Shown in pieces: positions 25,401 to 35,936 of a DNA stretch of 64,000 nucleotides. This stretch comes from Nematostella vectensis (lineage: Eukaryota; Cnidaria; Anthozoa; Actiniaria; Edwardsiidae): positions 5,564,741 through 5,628,740 of the forward strand of contig NC_064038.1 in the NCBI RefSeq assembly GCF_932526225.1. Reading direction: 5' to 3'. The notes under the pieces were generated by a model. That model was not told the DNA's origin. It worked only from the letters and a program-made list of their open reading frames with translations, and searched no databases. The position numbers and the translations under genes were made by a program. Position 1 is the first letter of the stretch, and every line of letters starts with the position of its first letter.

Positions 25401-27286
25401 ATTTTTATTGACAAATTCTAGAAATGCATAACGTTCTCTAGGGCATCCTCAGTGAAGCAAAACAAATTCACATTAAGTTGCATGCTGATATCTTTCAAAT
25501 AAATACAATCAAAATAATCCTTTGCAGCATTGTTCATCAGCAAATCCTAATGTTCTCAATGTAATAAGACAGTTATACTATTGTGCAACCATGAATTCTT
25601 TAAATTCTTTCTCTCTTCATGGTCTCTGTTGGCTCAAGAACAGCTTAAAACAGCCAAATATTTGAACAATTTGTGCAAGCTCAGGCAGACCAATGAACCT
25701 ATTTGCATGACAAAACAAAATATAATCCTGTGTGACTTGGTTTTTTTTTCGGAGGGGTGGTAGATTAGTAGACCATTGGTGCACACCAGGTGACTAGAAA
25801 TACTGTCCCAATAATATTGTGCCTTGTAATTTGTGTTTTTTTTTTTTTTTAAGTGAAATCTATGCATCTATAGTGTGATCGGTTGACGGGCATGTAAATA
25901 CTTTAGGAATTTGTACAATGGAAGAATTGGTTTGGCATTTTGACCTAAGGATCTCCACCCATAAGCACATGACTACAATGTGATACACGGAAATAGTGCC
26001 AAAAAACCCGTCAAAAATCCCAAACACGTTAACAAAATTATGTAGATCAAACGCCTAGCAATAAGAAAATTCTAGACAAGCGCTAATCACCGGCGGTTTG
26101 TTCTAACAAGGCACTCTTATATGACAGCAGATATGACAGGGGAAAAATGTGGGTTCGAAATTCTCGCCCACATAACAACTGTTACGAACTGGGCTCGATG
26201 ATTGATTTTCATTCTTTGAAGGAGAAATCCAGGTAGATGTAATAAAAAACAGAACAGATACCACGAAGGGGATCAAATCGCCTCTACTAGCCATCCAAAA
26301 CATGTTGATTACCTATTGCAAATATTTTAAACATTTTAAAAAAAGTTGTTTGTTGTTACATTGACATCTCCGTTGCTAACGTTTTTTATAATTAAAATAG
26401 AGTTTTGTAAGTTCTAAATTGGCGTTGGTGGAATTGACTTTGCTATACAGTAGAATCTAATCACATCTCAAAGAATTAAGGAATATTTTTGTAAATCCAA
26501 TCATAACATTCTAAGAATTCCAGAAACAGGAAAAAAACACATTTGGTATTTGAGAGGGCGAGAAACTCCAAATTGCTCTGTTTGTTTTCAAATTTTACTC
26601 TTATTCCAAATGCGATGTTATTTTTAGTCCTTCTCAGTGGAAAAAAGTCATTGTCTGTTAGATCACCCTAAAATATAGCTAAAAAAAAGAAATGTCGAAA
26701 CAAATCAGGGACAACTAGTCGGTGTGTGTACGACGAGTTGACCGAATGCACGGGAAGAAAAAGGTCGGAGAAATGTGTAGTAGTCGTTCACTTGGCTCCC
26801 CCAGGAAGAAATAAAACTAGAGATCGGTTAAAGATAAATGCTGTAGTAATTATTACTCACCCATCCTCCTTCGTTGGCGATCCATTCGCTTAGCCCGGCA
26901 ATGTATTTTCCGACCCAATCTGTTACTGATTGAACAAGATCTTTCATGTTATGTTGTTCGCAATATACAGCCAACCGACCACCAAACGCATACAGAACAA
27001 CGATCCTTCCCCAATTTACCCCGTCAGCAAAAACTTCCCCTGCTATTTCTACAAATGTGCTGTACGCAGTGCTTCTAGAGATATTCAATTTATGACACAA
27101 GTGATTTAAAAGTGCGGGATACTGTTCTTCGATTTTGTCCGCCAGTTTGCGTAGAGTTTCTGCATTTGCGTTGGGTGGTTTCGGATTTTTCCCGAGTCGA
27201 TACGAAATAAGATCCTTGGCCAGAAGCTGTGCTTGGTGAACAAGCTCTGGATAGCTCTGTCTTGGGTCGTTTCGGGGGTATTCCAT
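22497..27286 (-). CDS. Multi-BH-domain BCL-2 family protein, BAK-like, two exons
   Basis: A mitochondrial apoptosis regulator of the BCL-2 family. Exon 1 is 27286-26861 (donor TGG|GTGAGT, phase 0) and exon 2 is 22613-22497 (acceptor TTTCTTTCAG), giving 180 residues. The BH4-like start is ELVHQAQLLAKDLI. BH3 is at residues about 45-55 (TLRKLADKIEEQ, with Ala-Asp where Gly-Asp is usual). BH1 is at 85-106 (FADGVNWGRIVVLYAFG) and BH2 at 134-145 (EWIANEGGW-DGL, spanning the splice). A hydrophobic C-terminal anchor occupies about 161-177 (VFITTLGIGTLAALV), ending YTR. Spacing and the NWGR, WIA and GGW motifs are closest in my reading to BAK, with BOK as alternative; a pro-survival role cannot be excluded. 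The 4.2-kb intron holds several repeats. Confidence 0.92.
23203..23373. mobile_element. MITE, termini CATAGCTGTCAAC, copy 1
   Basis: Starts CATAGCTGTCAACCC and ends GAGTTGACAGCTATG, a near-perfect inverted repeat. The 171-bp interior includes ACATTCTCACAAAAATTAGG and CTTGTGAT, shared with the copy at 58175-58341. It lies in the BAK-like gene's intron. Confidence 0.88.
25262..25385. repeat. Dispersed ATCACGTTTCA repeat
   Basis: Four spaced CACGTTTCA or CACGTTTC motifs with ATGGCAAAATGG-like sequence between them. The reverse complement of 52440-52850 carries the same pattern. It is an intronic, non-coding dispersed repeat. Confidence 0.6.
26103..26303 (-). CDS. Small ORF with signal-peptide-like start, doubtful
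   Basis: A 66-codon frame starting MFWMASRGDLIPFVV with a hydrophobic stretch at residues 10-24, then a Cys-rich tail. It lies inside the BAK-like intron on the same strand. There is no family match by eye, so it could be a chance ORF. Confidence 0.15.
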   Translation of the reverse strand: MFWMASRGDLIPFVVSVLFFITSTWISPSKNENQSSSPVRNSCYVGENFEPTFFPCHICCHIRVPC

Positions 27287-28229
27287 GAGAGTTCAGTCGA
27301 TTTATCGATCAAAGACCACACACGCAAGCTTCCTTTTACTCTCTACTCGAGTCAACCATCTTGAAAGGGAAACGCCGGCTTGAATGGGTGATTTAGCTGT
27401 TGCTGTAGCTTACACGGGGCTGGTACGAAACTATAGGCATAGCTGCAAGCGTGGCCTTAAACTACAAGCAAGAAGCAGCGCTTTTCCGGTAAGAACCAAC
27501 ACTTTCACCGGCCGTTTCACTCTTCACGAAGGCATCAACCAAAAGATGTAGTGGTTATTTATAGGCCTCTATTGATGCTGTAAAAATGAGGCTTGTGATT
27601 GGCTGAGAGCGCTCAACGAGAAATATATATCTTGGTTTCCCTGTGGTCAACGATGTGTACGATTTTTTCATTCACACAGTTCATTTTCGACAGAGAATGA
27701 GGTAAATCATTTCGAAATATAAAGCCTCCTGCGTTATATAAATCATTATCATTCTTTTGATTAACACCGCGCAAATCAAGATATCCTAGTAGAGTAGCCG
27801 ATGCTTAAGTCAAAAATAGCACAAATTATGTATTTATAGTAATAGTTAATTGAAAACTTAATCTCAATGCGCCCCCCGCATGAAAGAGTGAAAACACGAT
27901 GGAAAAAATAACCACCAATTGAATGCAAGCCCATTTTCATTTGCGTTTGAGATGAAACTAAGGACACCAATTTGCATGTCTAAAAACAATCATTATGTAG
28001 AGTTATTCTTGGCGTCGGTGTTTTCACTTTTTTAACGATTATACCCTAAAGGTGTATTATCTCTTGTAGGATTTCAATTCATCAATCTATATCGAGAGAA
28101 GTAGGGAGTGTTTGGGAACGGTTTGTTAAATTTGTGTTCAAGAAAATCATATAATCCCTCCTTACTATTCAAGAAAAAAATTGCAGGCAGATCTCCTTTT
28201 CAAATCATGACTCTGTTCGTCTTTCCAGT

Positions 28230-28482
28230 GTTCGTTATGTGTCATATCCAAATATTTCCTCCTATTAATACAAAGAAAACATTCTAAATACTTTCCGAAT
28301 GACTTGAACATTATAATACCTTCAAGCCGTTATCCCTTCGCGCCGTTGTTTTAGGGATAACGGCTCGAGGGTCTATTATAATGTTCAAGTCATTCGGAAA
28401 CATTTAGAATGTTTTCTTCGTATTAATAGGCGGAAATATTTGGATATGATAGGCGGAAATATTTGGATGACACATGACGAAC
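28230..28482. mobile_element. Long foldback element (about 110-bp arms)
   Basis: The left arm runs from GTTCGTTATGTGTCATATCC through AATGACTTGAACATTATAAT to AGCCGTTATCCC. The right arm reads back GGGATAACGGCT, ATTATAATGTTCAAGTCATT and ends GACACATGACGAAC. The loop is about 18 bp (TTCGCGCCGTTGTTTTA). The right arm has an extra direct repeat of AGGCGGAAATATTTGGAT. It is non-coding and could form a large hairpin or cruciform. Confidence 0.92.
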
Positions 28483-28846
28483 ATAATATGGTTTAAAATA
28501 GTTTTAAAAAAAGTTAACAGATCTACTGTGTAGTAATTTGCAAATACCCGTGAAATTAGAAGACTTCCGTAAGCTTAGTTTGGTTATTTTAGCCTTTCCC
28601 CCCTCTTTTTTATTTCTTGGTCTGCGCGCATCAGAGTGCTCACATTTTTTTTTATCTACCCTGTATCGCGGTAGTCAAAACACTTCACAAGTTGTCGAGA
28701 TCTCTAACCAGAATATTTTAAAGATAAGCAGGTGTTTAACCAGGATTATATGGGCTGATGGGGAGTGATAGATATCGTATGGAAAAAATACAATATTTGT
28801 CTTTCCTTCAATAAGGGGGGTGGGTTGGTTGACCTATATATATATA

Positions 28847-28887
28847 TCCCCTGATGAGTGGGCAACCACGAAACAGGCCTGTAGGGA
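28847..28887 (+). ncRNA. Hammerhead ribozyme, type I, minimal stem III
   Basis: Every conserved core position is present. CTGATGA is at 28851-28857. Stem II is GTGG/CCAC (28858-28861 and 28866-28869) closed by a GCAA tetraloop. GAAA is at 28870-28873. Stem III is the self-complementary CAGGCCTG (28874-28881), followed by the cleavage triplet GTA (28881-28883). Stem I pairs TCCC (28847-28850) with GGGA (28884-28887). Hammerheads with a very short or palindromic stem III are known from Penelope-like elements, where they are thought to cleave as dimers. The downstream sequence repeats at 29075-29120, which fits a retroelement end. Confidence 0.85.
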
Positions 28888-28919
28888 AACCTATGTAGTT
28901 TGTATTTTTCTCAAACCAA

Positions 28920-28922
<3 letters not shown>

Positions 28923-28970
<48 letters not shown>
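28923..28970. repeat. (TA)n microsatellite
   Basis: Pure TA dinucleotide tract of about 48 bp; a second tract lies at 29117-29163. Confidence 0.97.
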
Positions 28971-28973
<3 letters not shown>

Positions 28974-29112
28974 GATGGTTGAAGGCTTTCATAGAAAGTG
29001 CTCAATACTCGAAAGTAGAGCGGTGTATAGTGTTGGTTTGAGAAAAATACAAACTACATAACTTTCATAGTTTTGAGGGAAAACTATGTAGTTTGTATTT
29101 TTCTCAAACCAA

Positions 29113-29167
<55 letters not shown>

Positions 29168-29988
29168 ATCCCTGAGTATGCGCTTGATAAGATTCACTAA
29201 AGAGTATATGCATTTTAATAAAGAGTATACGCAGAACAAATACCTTATGGCTACAATGGTTATTTACGAGAATTTGATGTAGTCTCATGGTGGTATATAA
29301 TAAGTTTGAGTCCTATCTGGTCCAATAGGGACCTTGCAAGCACAGCCACATGGAGAACGTGACCAAAAATTATATACTATACTCGGCGATGTTAGAAAAA
29401 ATAAAAAAGCCCTTAAAGAGGACCCAAGGACCCACACAAACTACGACGTGAAAAACACCTACGGTCTAGATTGTGCCCTATAAAGCCAGTAGACATTCAT
29501 TGTTCGTTATGTTAGAAATAAGGCTCTTAGGCTAATCTTTTCATTTTAGAACTAGTTAATTTGATCCAACAGGCGCGTACACAGAGGTGCGCAGGGTGCG
29601 CCCGCAACCCCCTTCTACCACGGACCTTCCTTACTCAATAACGGACGATTTAATTTCAATACAGCCTTTTTTACAAATAAATGTATTTTTATTTTTCTTG
29701 GTAAAGATTGCACTGATGTTCATGAGAAATTTGTTTTCTACAGCTAAAAATGACTACAAAATAACGAGCTTTTAAAAATTGCGTGCGCGCGCTAGGAATG
29801 CCGTCATTTTCGATTGCGAGCAGACAGTTTGAAAAATAAAATACTCCTACAATAACCTCATTTTCAAGCAAAAGTTGGCTAAATACTCCTCGACTTTAAG
29901 GCTACGTTGTAGTCTAATTATTCTTCTGGCAAATTCTTATCAGATCTGTGCTTGATATGTTATTTTAGTCAGTCAAAAGCTAAGACAA

Positions 29989-30300
29989 CTGTACAGGACC
30001 CAAAATTATCCCAGGACCCGAAACGATCCCAGGACCCGAAATGATCCCCAAAAGTTCTTCAACTGATCCCGGGACCCGAAACGATCCCCAGGAGTCACCG
30101 AAATGAACCCCAAGGAATTGCAGTAATGGACAAATAAAAGGAATGTGAAAGGATTGGCTTTCAGTTTTTAAAAACATATTAAACATTTTAGCGTCATTTT
30201 TGTTACTATTCAGAAATTTGAATTAACTAAAACCGTAGCATTAAGATTTTTATATACGACTTCGCGGGAAATACAGCTTTCGACAGCTTGGTTGAGTCAG
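29989..30300 (+). repeat. Dispersed repeat with GGACCCGAAACGATCCC motif, copy 1
   Basis: Short internal repeats of GGACCCGAAACGATCCC and GGACCCGAAATGATCCCC, followed by GAACCCCAAGGAATTGCAGT. It is closely matched at 55327-55600 (same strand) and partly at 55920-56060 (opposite strand). Confidence 0.85.
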
Positions 30301-30825
30301 CAATTGGTAACCTGTCAACTCTCCCGCATTAGGCGGGAGTCTCAAGATTTTGGACCCCTTCTCCCGCTCTCCCGCGTTGAGCACCAAATCTCCCGCTTTT
30401 TAGCGATTTTTATCGCTTCCGAAAAATTATTCTATAGAAAATCGTCATTTTGACTATTTTCTATTAAAATATTTGAAACAAACGTGAAAATGCGTTCTGT
30501 CTGATAGATTTCCACCAAAGCACGGTAAATTGCAGTTTGTTCCTGAATATAAAGTCTAGGTAATTTAATCGAAACTATTGTGGAATTTATCACCAAGCGT
30601 TAAAGTGTTATCTCGGTCACTCCGTCATAGTCGTTCTTAGTGTCACGCGCGCCTTCCCCCCGTGCGTGACTCAAGACTACATCTCGTTTACGTAAGGTCC
30701 TTTATCTGTTTATTGAGGCGGGCGGCGTCTATTCCGGGCACAGCGAGAGTAAATATATTTTTATACTTTTTTATTAAGAACATGCCGAGGCTCAGATAGC
30801 AAATTTTTTTTCCTTTTTTAGTCCT

Positions 30826-31015
30826 CTGATGCGTTCTAAAATGCAGAATCAAATTGTGCTCATAGTGTAATTCTCTTCCTAATAATTCATTGGGTATTAT
30901 ATTCTCATTAACACTCAAATTTAAGAATATCTTTAAAAACATATTCAGCTTTAAAATATCTCAAAAATAAGAACGACCCAGCCTCAACTGAAAATAAGAT
31001 GTTCTTATAAAAAAA
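30826..31015 (-). repeat. Dispersed repeat, copy 2 (inverted relative to 12555-12785)
   Basis: Shares AACGACCCAGCCTCAACTGA and GCGTTCTAAAATGCAGAATC with the copy in the DUF167 intron. Non-coding. Confidence 0.7.
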
Positions 31016-32499
31016 GAGTGTATATATATATTTTTTGAAGGGCGATTGAATAATGTTTGGCAAGGATTGATGCCTGACGTCTATCGATATCAATCAATCT
31101 TGTTTTGAAAACCGTCGTTTCTATTATTTAATAAAATACTGGGTTTGATGCAAACCTTAGAATATGAATTTTGCCCTGTTTTATAAGTTCCCTCACTCAG
31201 ATCGTTGCTGGGGCGATAGTCGCGAATAAAAATGCAGTGCATATGGATTTACTTGTCTGTATATCGAGTGTTGCTATTTGTTTATTTATTGTTGTTTCCC
31301 TTATTCGTACACCAATCGAGGAAATCCTAGAAGGCGTGCGTGACACTAAGATCGGCTGCTAAGCAGACTACGAAAATCCAAAGTAAAGAATTTTCTCTTT
31401 GGAATGTCAAAAATCACGAAAGCACGCGTCACAAATCAAAATAGAAACCCTGGATTGCGTGGGTTTGCCCCTTATTTACCTTTTTATGCTTGCATCCGCT
31501 AGAATTATTTCCTTTCTTTTAGTGGGACTGGGGCTAGCAGCTCTTGGGTTGATTTTCGAGGGATATTTCAAGGGTATAATGGTTATGAAGTCTTTGTTAT
31601 GTTGGGTTATAATATTTGAGAGTGAAAACGAAATGTATTTGTGAACACGCAACCCAAATATCTTATTGTCGAGCGGTTTTTAAATTTTCTTTTTGTCGTT
31701 ATTTATCAATTTACAAAAAGTCACATTCCGAGATTTGATTCGTGCGTATTCATAAAGGCACGAGACATGGTATAATCAGAATTCTAATGCTATGCGCGAC
31801 CCTAGGGCCAGACTTGTAAACAAACCCCTAATAACAATAGCTAACAGATCAACCAATCACGATACATAATCTATAGAGGCTCACGGGCCGTCCACTTCCA
31901 CGTTGTTGACATGCCCAATCAAGTTCCCGAAACTCGATAGTTGATTGGTCGAGAGCGTGTGACGTCGTGTCTATTTTTGGAGCCACATTTTTGGGTCGAA
32001 AAATTTTTTCGTTTCAAACACAAGGAACCAAAACAGTGACTGCATGCCCGGTTAGTTTGAAAGGGCGAGGAGGTATTATCTAGCAAACAAGCCAAGATTT
32101 CAAGCAGGGTACACTAGAACTCGTGAAAACTTCATCGGGAATCGGTCATCTTTTGGAGAAACTCTTTCTAACACACTGGCAAGGCTCCAAGAAATAGATT
32201 TCCAATCATAAGGTTGGACTTTGCATCTTGAACAAGCTTTGTTTTGATCTAGTGGGCTTGAATTTGCGTTAATCACACGCGTATCTGAAGTGTGGTACAA
32301 GGAATTCAGTTGAAGTCTTGCATAGGAGGAGTTCCCGACATCTAAGGTGTATTTACCAAGTTGTAAACAGCGAAGGAATTGAAGTGTGATTTACCACGCG
32401 CATCGTTTAAAGTTTTAGACGAAGACAAGAACTCACTTCCGTACCCGCTCAATTTTGATTTCTAAACAAACTTTGTGTAGGCGGACGGTGGCAAGTAAA

Positions 32500-32784
32500 A
32501 TGGAAAATATGGCTGTTGGGGTTGAGCAGGGTCTTCATTTACCACAGCTAAATCAGGATGGAGCGAGTTTACGAGAGAGAAATACGAATCAAAACACAAG
32601 CGGTGAAGCTTTCCCGCGAAGCTCGGAGCAACTTGTGACGCATGCGAATTTATCAGAAATTGTGAACTCAACGAACAATAACAATAACAACAATATGAGC
32701 CCTCGTGAAGTTGGCATGATTTTAAGGGCGATTGGTGATGAACTGAATCTACGAGCATTTGTTCGCCACAATCCCGTAGGTTGA
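32500..32784 (+). CDS. BH3-only apoptosis protein, single exon
   Basis: A 94-residue protein, MENMAVGVEQ..., ending RHNPVG. It is mostly polar and disordered-looking, with an Asn run at about residues 59-65. Near the C terminus is a textbook BH3 motif, VGMILRAIGDELN. Hydrophobic positions are V71, L75, I78 and L82, with the invariant G79-D80 pair followed by E81. No BH1, BH2 or membrane segment is present, which defines a BH3-only protein, expected to bind the groove of multidomain BCL-2 proteins and promote apoptosis. The ATG at 32500 was chosen because the upstream in-frame extension has no earlier ATG. The gene points away from the BAK-like gene. A polyadenylation signal AATAAA lies near 33393. 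Confidence 0.87.
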   Translation: MENMAVGVEQGLHLPQLNQDGASLRERNTNQNTSGEAFPRSSEQLVTHANLSEIVNSTNNNNNNNMSPREVGMILRAIGDELNLRAFVRHNPVG

Positions 32785-35700
32785 GGAAATGCGGCGATTG
32801 ATTTTGACGTTGGGAAAACGTTCTTGCATCACAACAACGAAAATCTCGGATCAACCCGTCTAACTTTGAGGGCGATTTGGACATGCTCAGGACATTTCTA
32901 TTGCCTTCGGCGGAAGGCCTAAGTGTTAGCATTTGCCTAAAGGTTGAAAGAACAATTGTCAGAGCCCAACATCTTGGTGGTACGTGTCTTTGCAGAGATC
33001 TCGCACCATTCAAACATTCGCTCAACACAACAACAATTACTTTATTGTAAAGTGCCTATATTTTTTGTTCCCGTGGAACAAGTAAATCGCTAATTGTGAG
33101 CAGTTTTATGCTAACAAAATTCTATTATTTTTCCTCTGTAGTGTACATAGATATTCATAGAGCTATTGATTTCTGGTTTATCAAATGTATATATACGCGC
33201 TCGTTTCAGAAACAAATTTGATCAACTTAAAAACTAGATGAAACGGACAAAACAAAAGAGTTATATCTACATGGCTGGCTCGCTAATAATGTAAAAAGCC
33301 TTAAGCGGTCAAGATTAGGGATTATTTAACAAGAACCTTAATAGATACATCCCTATAAATGCATTTATTTATACATTTCCATTCAAAGCCAAATAAAGAG
33401 ACAAACCGCTTGTAGTGTTGCTAAGTTAGTTGTTGTTACGTGTTTTCTGCCAAAGACGTGTAACATTTAGCCAAAAGGCCTTAAACTCTTTTCCTTTGTT
33501 GTGACGATGTAGTTTTTGGCAAATAAACAACATTATGTAACCATAACAAAGCATTCCCCGTGTATATTTTATCGACAGGGTACTATCGAGTTTCTTTCAT
33601 ACAAATTTGCTGACAATCGCGTTAACCCTGACCTTTCGCTATTTTTGGATAGCTTGACAGTTCCATAAACTGCGTACTTCCTCAGCGCAATTCTGAGCTA
33701 AAAGAAATTTCCTTATCTGATCATTACATCGACTGTCTTTTGGGGGTATTCTATAAGCTGTATTCAATGTAAGATTGGATTAAATTAATTTGATTTTCTA
33801 AATAGCCATACTTGTAAAGGATTTTGTTTTCGTTTCCTTGTTGTTGTTTTTTTTTTTGCGGCGATTCATCGATCAAGTAAGTTAAAGTTAATACTTTTTC
33901 TTACGCAAAAATACATTTGTTCAAGATGTCGCACAAGCTGAAAAGATGAAAGAAAAATCAATTTCTTGTCACTTGTGACAGTTACAGACTTGCCGCCATG
34001 TGGCGAATCACAACACGTTTGTTTGGGTTTTGCATCCGAAAAGCCTTTTATCATTCCATCATATGCGACCACAAGGAAATCTTCTTTTGATCAAAAGATA
34101 AGAAAATAAATTTGAATAAAGAATAAAATATTTAGAGCATCTTTCGGAAAACTTTAGGAGTGTCTTCGAGTGTTATTAAAAGCAGGAAGTTGAAACGTGG
34201 ATTGTAGTACGTGACATATTTCGGTAGTAACTATTTTACGCCCTATAACTAAATAGTTTTCGTTTAAATTATGTAAACGTGGTTTCCAAAAGATTATAAT
34301 TGCTAAGCCACCAAGCAGCTGATAAAGAGAGCTGAGATCATAGCGATGAGAAAGAAAACAACGTAAAATTTCTAAGAACGTTTTATTTTGATGGAAGAGA
34401 TGGCAGCAAGTTTGCGACGCGTGTCGCCACGTGACTTCACTTGCTGAGAAAACGGCGGGAAAGAAACAGCGGGAAAAAGATTGATATACACGTCGCCAGT
34501 TCGCGATAAACAGACAACAAGTTGTTAACAAACTTTGAAGATACTTTGTCTCAATAGTCCTTATTGAAATTCAGGAGGTAGTCATTCGAGAATATCCAAT
34601 CATCTGAATGTCAAGTAATATTTTAGCGACAAGGCCAAGAAACAAAATTTGAGGCATTATATGACAAAATATCATTATTATACGATAAAATTATCAAAAA
34701 GTCTACTGTAAATTTCTCGCAACAATACTAGGCATCATCAAATTTTTTTTATATAAATAAACGTGAGTTTCCGGCGAGGAAGTATCCCGGATGTACCAAG
34801 CACGTGACAAAGGTCAAGATCAACGGGTCGCGTGATCTCCCCGGTCAAGGTCGGGCACGTGTTTTCCGGCAATTTTGGCGGGAAATCCTCTATAATCGCG
34901 CAAGTACGGACACGCCTTTCTTGCGTGCTATCTCCAACTTGCGACACTTCTTAACCACAGTTGGAGACCTACAATAGAAACTCACGAAAACTAAAACCAA
35001 AAGTGCTTGGTTGTGAATACTAAAGGCATTTAAAATAAACAAACAATTCAAATTTACAAGCTCGAAAAATTAAAAGGGATTTGCGTCGGAGTATCAAACC
35101 GCAAACCTTAGTGCTAAAATATTTACAAAGTTTTCCCTCACGTACGATATGCAACCTGCAGAGGAGGGCAGATTGAAAATTACGTCTTACTATGCGTCCA
35201 GGCATAACCCATACACCATCGGAAACCCAAGGGTAAAACAGAAATGACCCTGGGCCGCCTTTATGAGGATGATTGCCCACATTGTTGATTGATCGATAAC
35301 TTGATGGACAGATACGTGTCGAGGTTTTCTTTGTTGCGTGAGACGGTCGGCTTGAGAAAAGGGAATATGACAGATTCCCACCTGTAAACTGTAAGTGGAG
35401 GGAGTCATATGACAAGACAACAGGTGTGTGCGACGAAATTCGGGTCGTATATAAAAATAGCTAAGATGCATTAGAGCATAACTACACTAGCTAATCAAAA
35501 TGCAAGAAATCTGCCGCGTGTTTTGGCCAATTCCATAAACTTTCGAATGAGGTTATCTCGACATTTTTAGCATATACATGTGATATGCCCAAGTATTCTA
35601 AAGTCATTGAGCCAACTGTGACTCTGTTCCATGTAAAAATACTTGGATGTTTATGGTAGAAAACGTTTAAGTTACCATACCCCCCCCCCCCCTACCTATT

Positions 35701-35936
35701 AGCGCGCCCTCAGCTGCCTTGGCGTCTGATTATGACAAGACTGGTATGGAGCCACAGGTGTCCCACATATTTTCAGTCCTGCTACAGCTCTGACTATACA
35801 AGCCTGTAGATTAGATTTTACGTGGGTAGAAGGGAGGGGGAGTGGCACCTTGTGAAAACTACACCAGCTATAGTATGTATCCTTATCAGGAATGATCATC
35901 TTTGTGTGTGTGTGTTTTTCTGTGTCAGTCCCTATG
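32785..35936. other. Intergenic, no confident gene
   Basis: Begins with the probable 3' UTR of the BH3-only gene (AATAAA near 33393). The rest has only short frames without family similarity, a C run near 35682 and a short TG tract near 35903. Confidence 0.5.

Larger units (their letters stand above)
28830..29165 (+). mobile_element. Penelope-like retroelement terminal fragment with (TA)n tracts
   Basis: Contains the ribozyme, then CTATGTAGTTTGTATTTTTC and TCAAACCAACACTATATA followed by a (TA)n tract (28923-28970). The same block recurs at 29083-29163 with its own (TA)n, and an inverted copy lies at 29028-29062. No reverse transcriptase is present. Assignment to Penelope-like elements rests on the ribozyme and the repeated terminal structure. 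Confidence 0.65.
27287..32499. other. 5.2-kb spacer between two divergent BCL-2 family genes
   Basis: Contains the promoters of the BAK-like gene (left) and the BH3-only gene (right), a long foldback element (28230-28482), a Penelope-type fragment with a hammerhead ribozyme (about 28830-29165), and dispersed repeats (29989-30300, 30826-31015). Two short hydrophobic frames (31171-31362 and 31399-31644) have no supporting features. Confidence 0.6.

Noticed and set aside
31171-31644. Two hydrophobic ORFs between the apoptosis genes
   Set aside because: There are no convincing splice partners. Part of the first (GGCGTGCGTGACACTAAG) also occurs inverted near 30633, so it is probably repeat DNA.
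32462-33028. 188-codon minus-strand ORF opposite the BH3-only gene
   Set aside because: It has no family signature, and its sequence is explained by the antisense of the BH3-only exon and its 3' UTR.
35190-35471. Overlapping ORFs of 93-131 codons on the minus strand
   Set aside because: They overlap each other in different frames, have no conserved motif, and do not join in phase to the dsRBD-Nudix gene, whose stop lies at 35937 after a fitting last exon.
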